Shown: positions 5,350-5,540 of the stretch, piece by piece | How positions within the stretch are numbered: position 1 is the stretch's first letter | Layout of the letters: each line of letters begins with the position of its first letter | NCBI GenBank assembly: GCA_001778545.1 | Contig: MFHJ01000023.1 | Coordinates: 1 to 5,540, forward strand | DNA: 5,540 bases | Origin: Candidatus Giovannonibacteria bacterium RIFCSPHIGHO2_02_43_16 | GTDB taxonomy: Bacteria > Patescibacteriota > Minisyncoccia > JACPKW01 > UBA11713 | Reading direction: 5' to 3' | Program-made: the position numbers and the translations under genes | Notes under the pieces: generated by a model | Database searches by the model: none | What the model saw: the letters and a program-made list of their open reading frames with translations, nothing else | Told to the model about the DNA's origin: nothing

Positions 5350-5540
5350 ATGGAGACATTAATTATCGCATCGCTTATAACCGCATTTATCGCAGGAATT
5401 GCGGCGCTGTTCGCGCCCTGTTGCATTACGGTCTTATTGCCGTCGTATTTAGGCTCTATTTTCAGGGAAAAACGGAAGGTATTTCTGATGACGTTCGTAT
5501 TTTTTTTGGGCCTTCTCGCGGTGTTTCTGCCGCTTGGCAT
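5350..5540 (+). CDS. ccdA: CcdA/DsbD-like membrane thiol-electron transporter, 5' part only
   Basis: The frame opens at ATG 5350 and runs off the right edge after 63 codons. An in-frame TAA at 5341-5343 excludes an earlier ATG. It encodes a hydrophobic segment (about 3-33) with AALFAPCCITVLLPSYLGSI (18-37), the family's Pro-Cys motif in the first TM helix. A basic loop REKRK (39-43) and a second TM segment (about 44-61) follow. CcdA and the DsbD core move electrons from cytoplasmic thioredoxin to extracytoplasmic thioredoxin-like proteins through two membrane Cys residues, the first being the PC seen here (C24). A second adjacent Cys (C25) is less usual. The other catalytic Cys is beyond the window. 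The 2-bp gap after the redoxin stop and the lack of a ribosome binding site suggest translational coupling with the redoxin, its likely partner. Confidence 0.8.
   Translation, partial: METLIIASLITAFIAGIAALFAPCCITVLLPSYLGSIFREKRKVFLMTFVFFLGLLAVFLPLG

Noticed and set aside
5340..5540. Minus-strand open frame at the right edge
   Set aside because: It is antisense to the CcdA-like gene, whose PC motif and TM segments clearly identify the coding strand.
1..5540. TGA recoded to glycine, as in Gracilibacteria/SR1
   Set aside because: TGA ends two genes at positions that create ATGA overlaps, and no long gene needs TGA read-through.
1..5540. CRISPR array, tRNA/rRNA genes, insertion sequence
   Set aside because: No regularly spaced repeats, cloverleaf-like segments, transposase motifs or terminal inverted repeats were seen by eye.

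Overview
The window is a 5.5-kb bacterial segment with every supported gene on the + strand. By eye the G+C is moderate to low (around 40 %, estimated). Coding is dense, genes overlap by 4 bp or nearly touch, and none of the start codons has a clear Shine-Dalgarno sequence. The standard code fits: TGA, TAA and TAG are all used as stops, and the long genes contain no in-frame TGA. These traits, together with a small HxxC-type membrane protein and a redoxin-CcdA pair, suggest a Patescibacteria/CPR (Parcubacteria-like) genome fragment. That assignment is inference, not proven by a marker gene.

Left part (1-856): the tail of a small protein with a CPAC zinc-ribbon-like motif overlaps by ATGA a protein-L-isoaspartate O-methyltransferase-family gene (pcm). 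A 100-bp spacer (857-958) follows, holding a stem-loop, a short GC-rich palindrome and a strong extended -10 element.

Central part (956-4188): a two-gene operon, again joined by an ATGA overlap. It encodes a GH130-family beta-mannoside phosphorylase-like enzyme and a 738-residue fusion of a GT4 glycosyltransferase (N-terminal half) to an all-helical, glycosidase-like C-terminal domain of unknown activity. Together they look like a small system that builds, trims or recycles a mannose-containing glycan. This is the most interesting part of the window. A weak AT-rich terminator-like hairpin follows.

Right part (4189-5540): a promoter whose predicted start point lies almost on the ATG drives a 129-residue two-TM protein with a Cys pair in its predicted extracytoplasmic loop. 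A clear intrinsic terminator (about 4698-4725) ends that unit. Then comes a membrane-anchored redoxin with a CYPAC site and, 2 bp after its stop, the start of a CcdA-like thiol-electron transporter that runs off the window. The redoxin/CcdA pair is probably an envelope thiol-disulfide reduction module, and the small Cys-loop protein could be a client or partner.

A recurring feature is that the two best promoters (944-952 and 4232-4260) sit so close to their start codons that the mRNAs should be leaderless or nearly so. Downstream genes are reached by stop-start overlap instead of ribosome binding sites. No tRNA, rRNA, CRISPR array or mobile element was seen.
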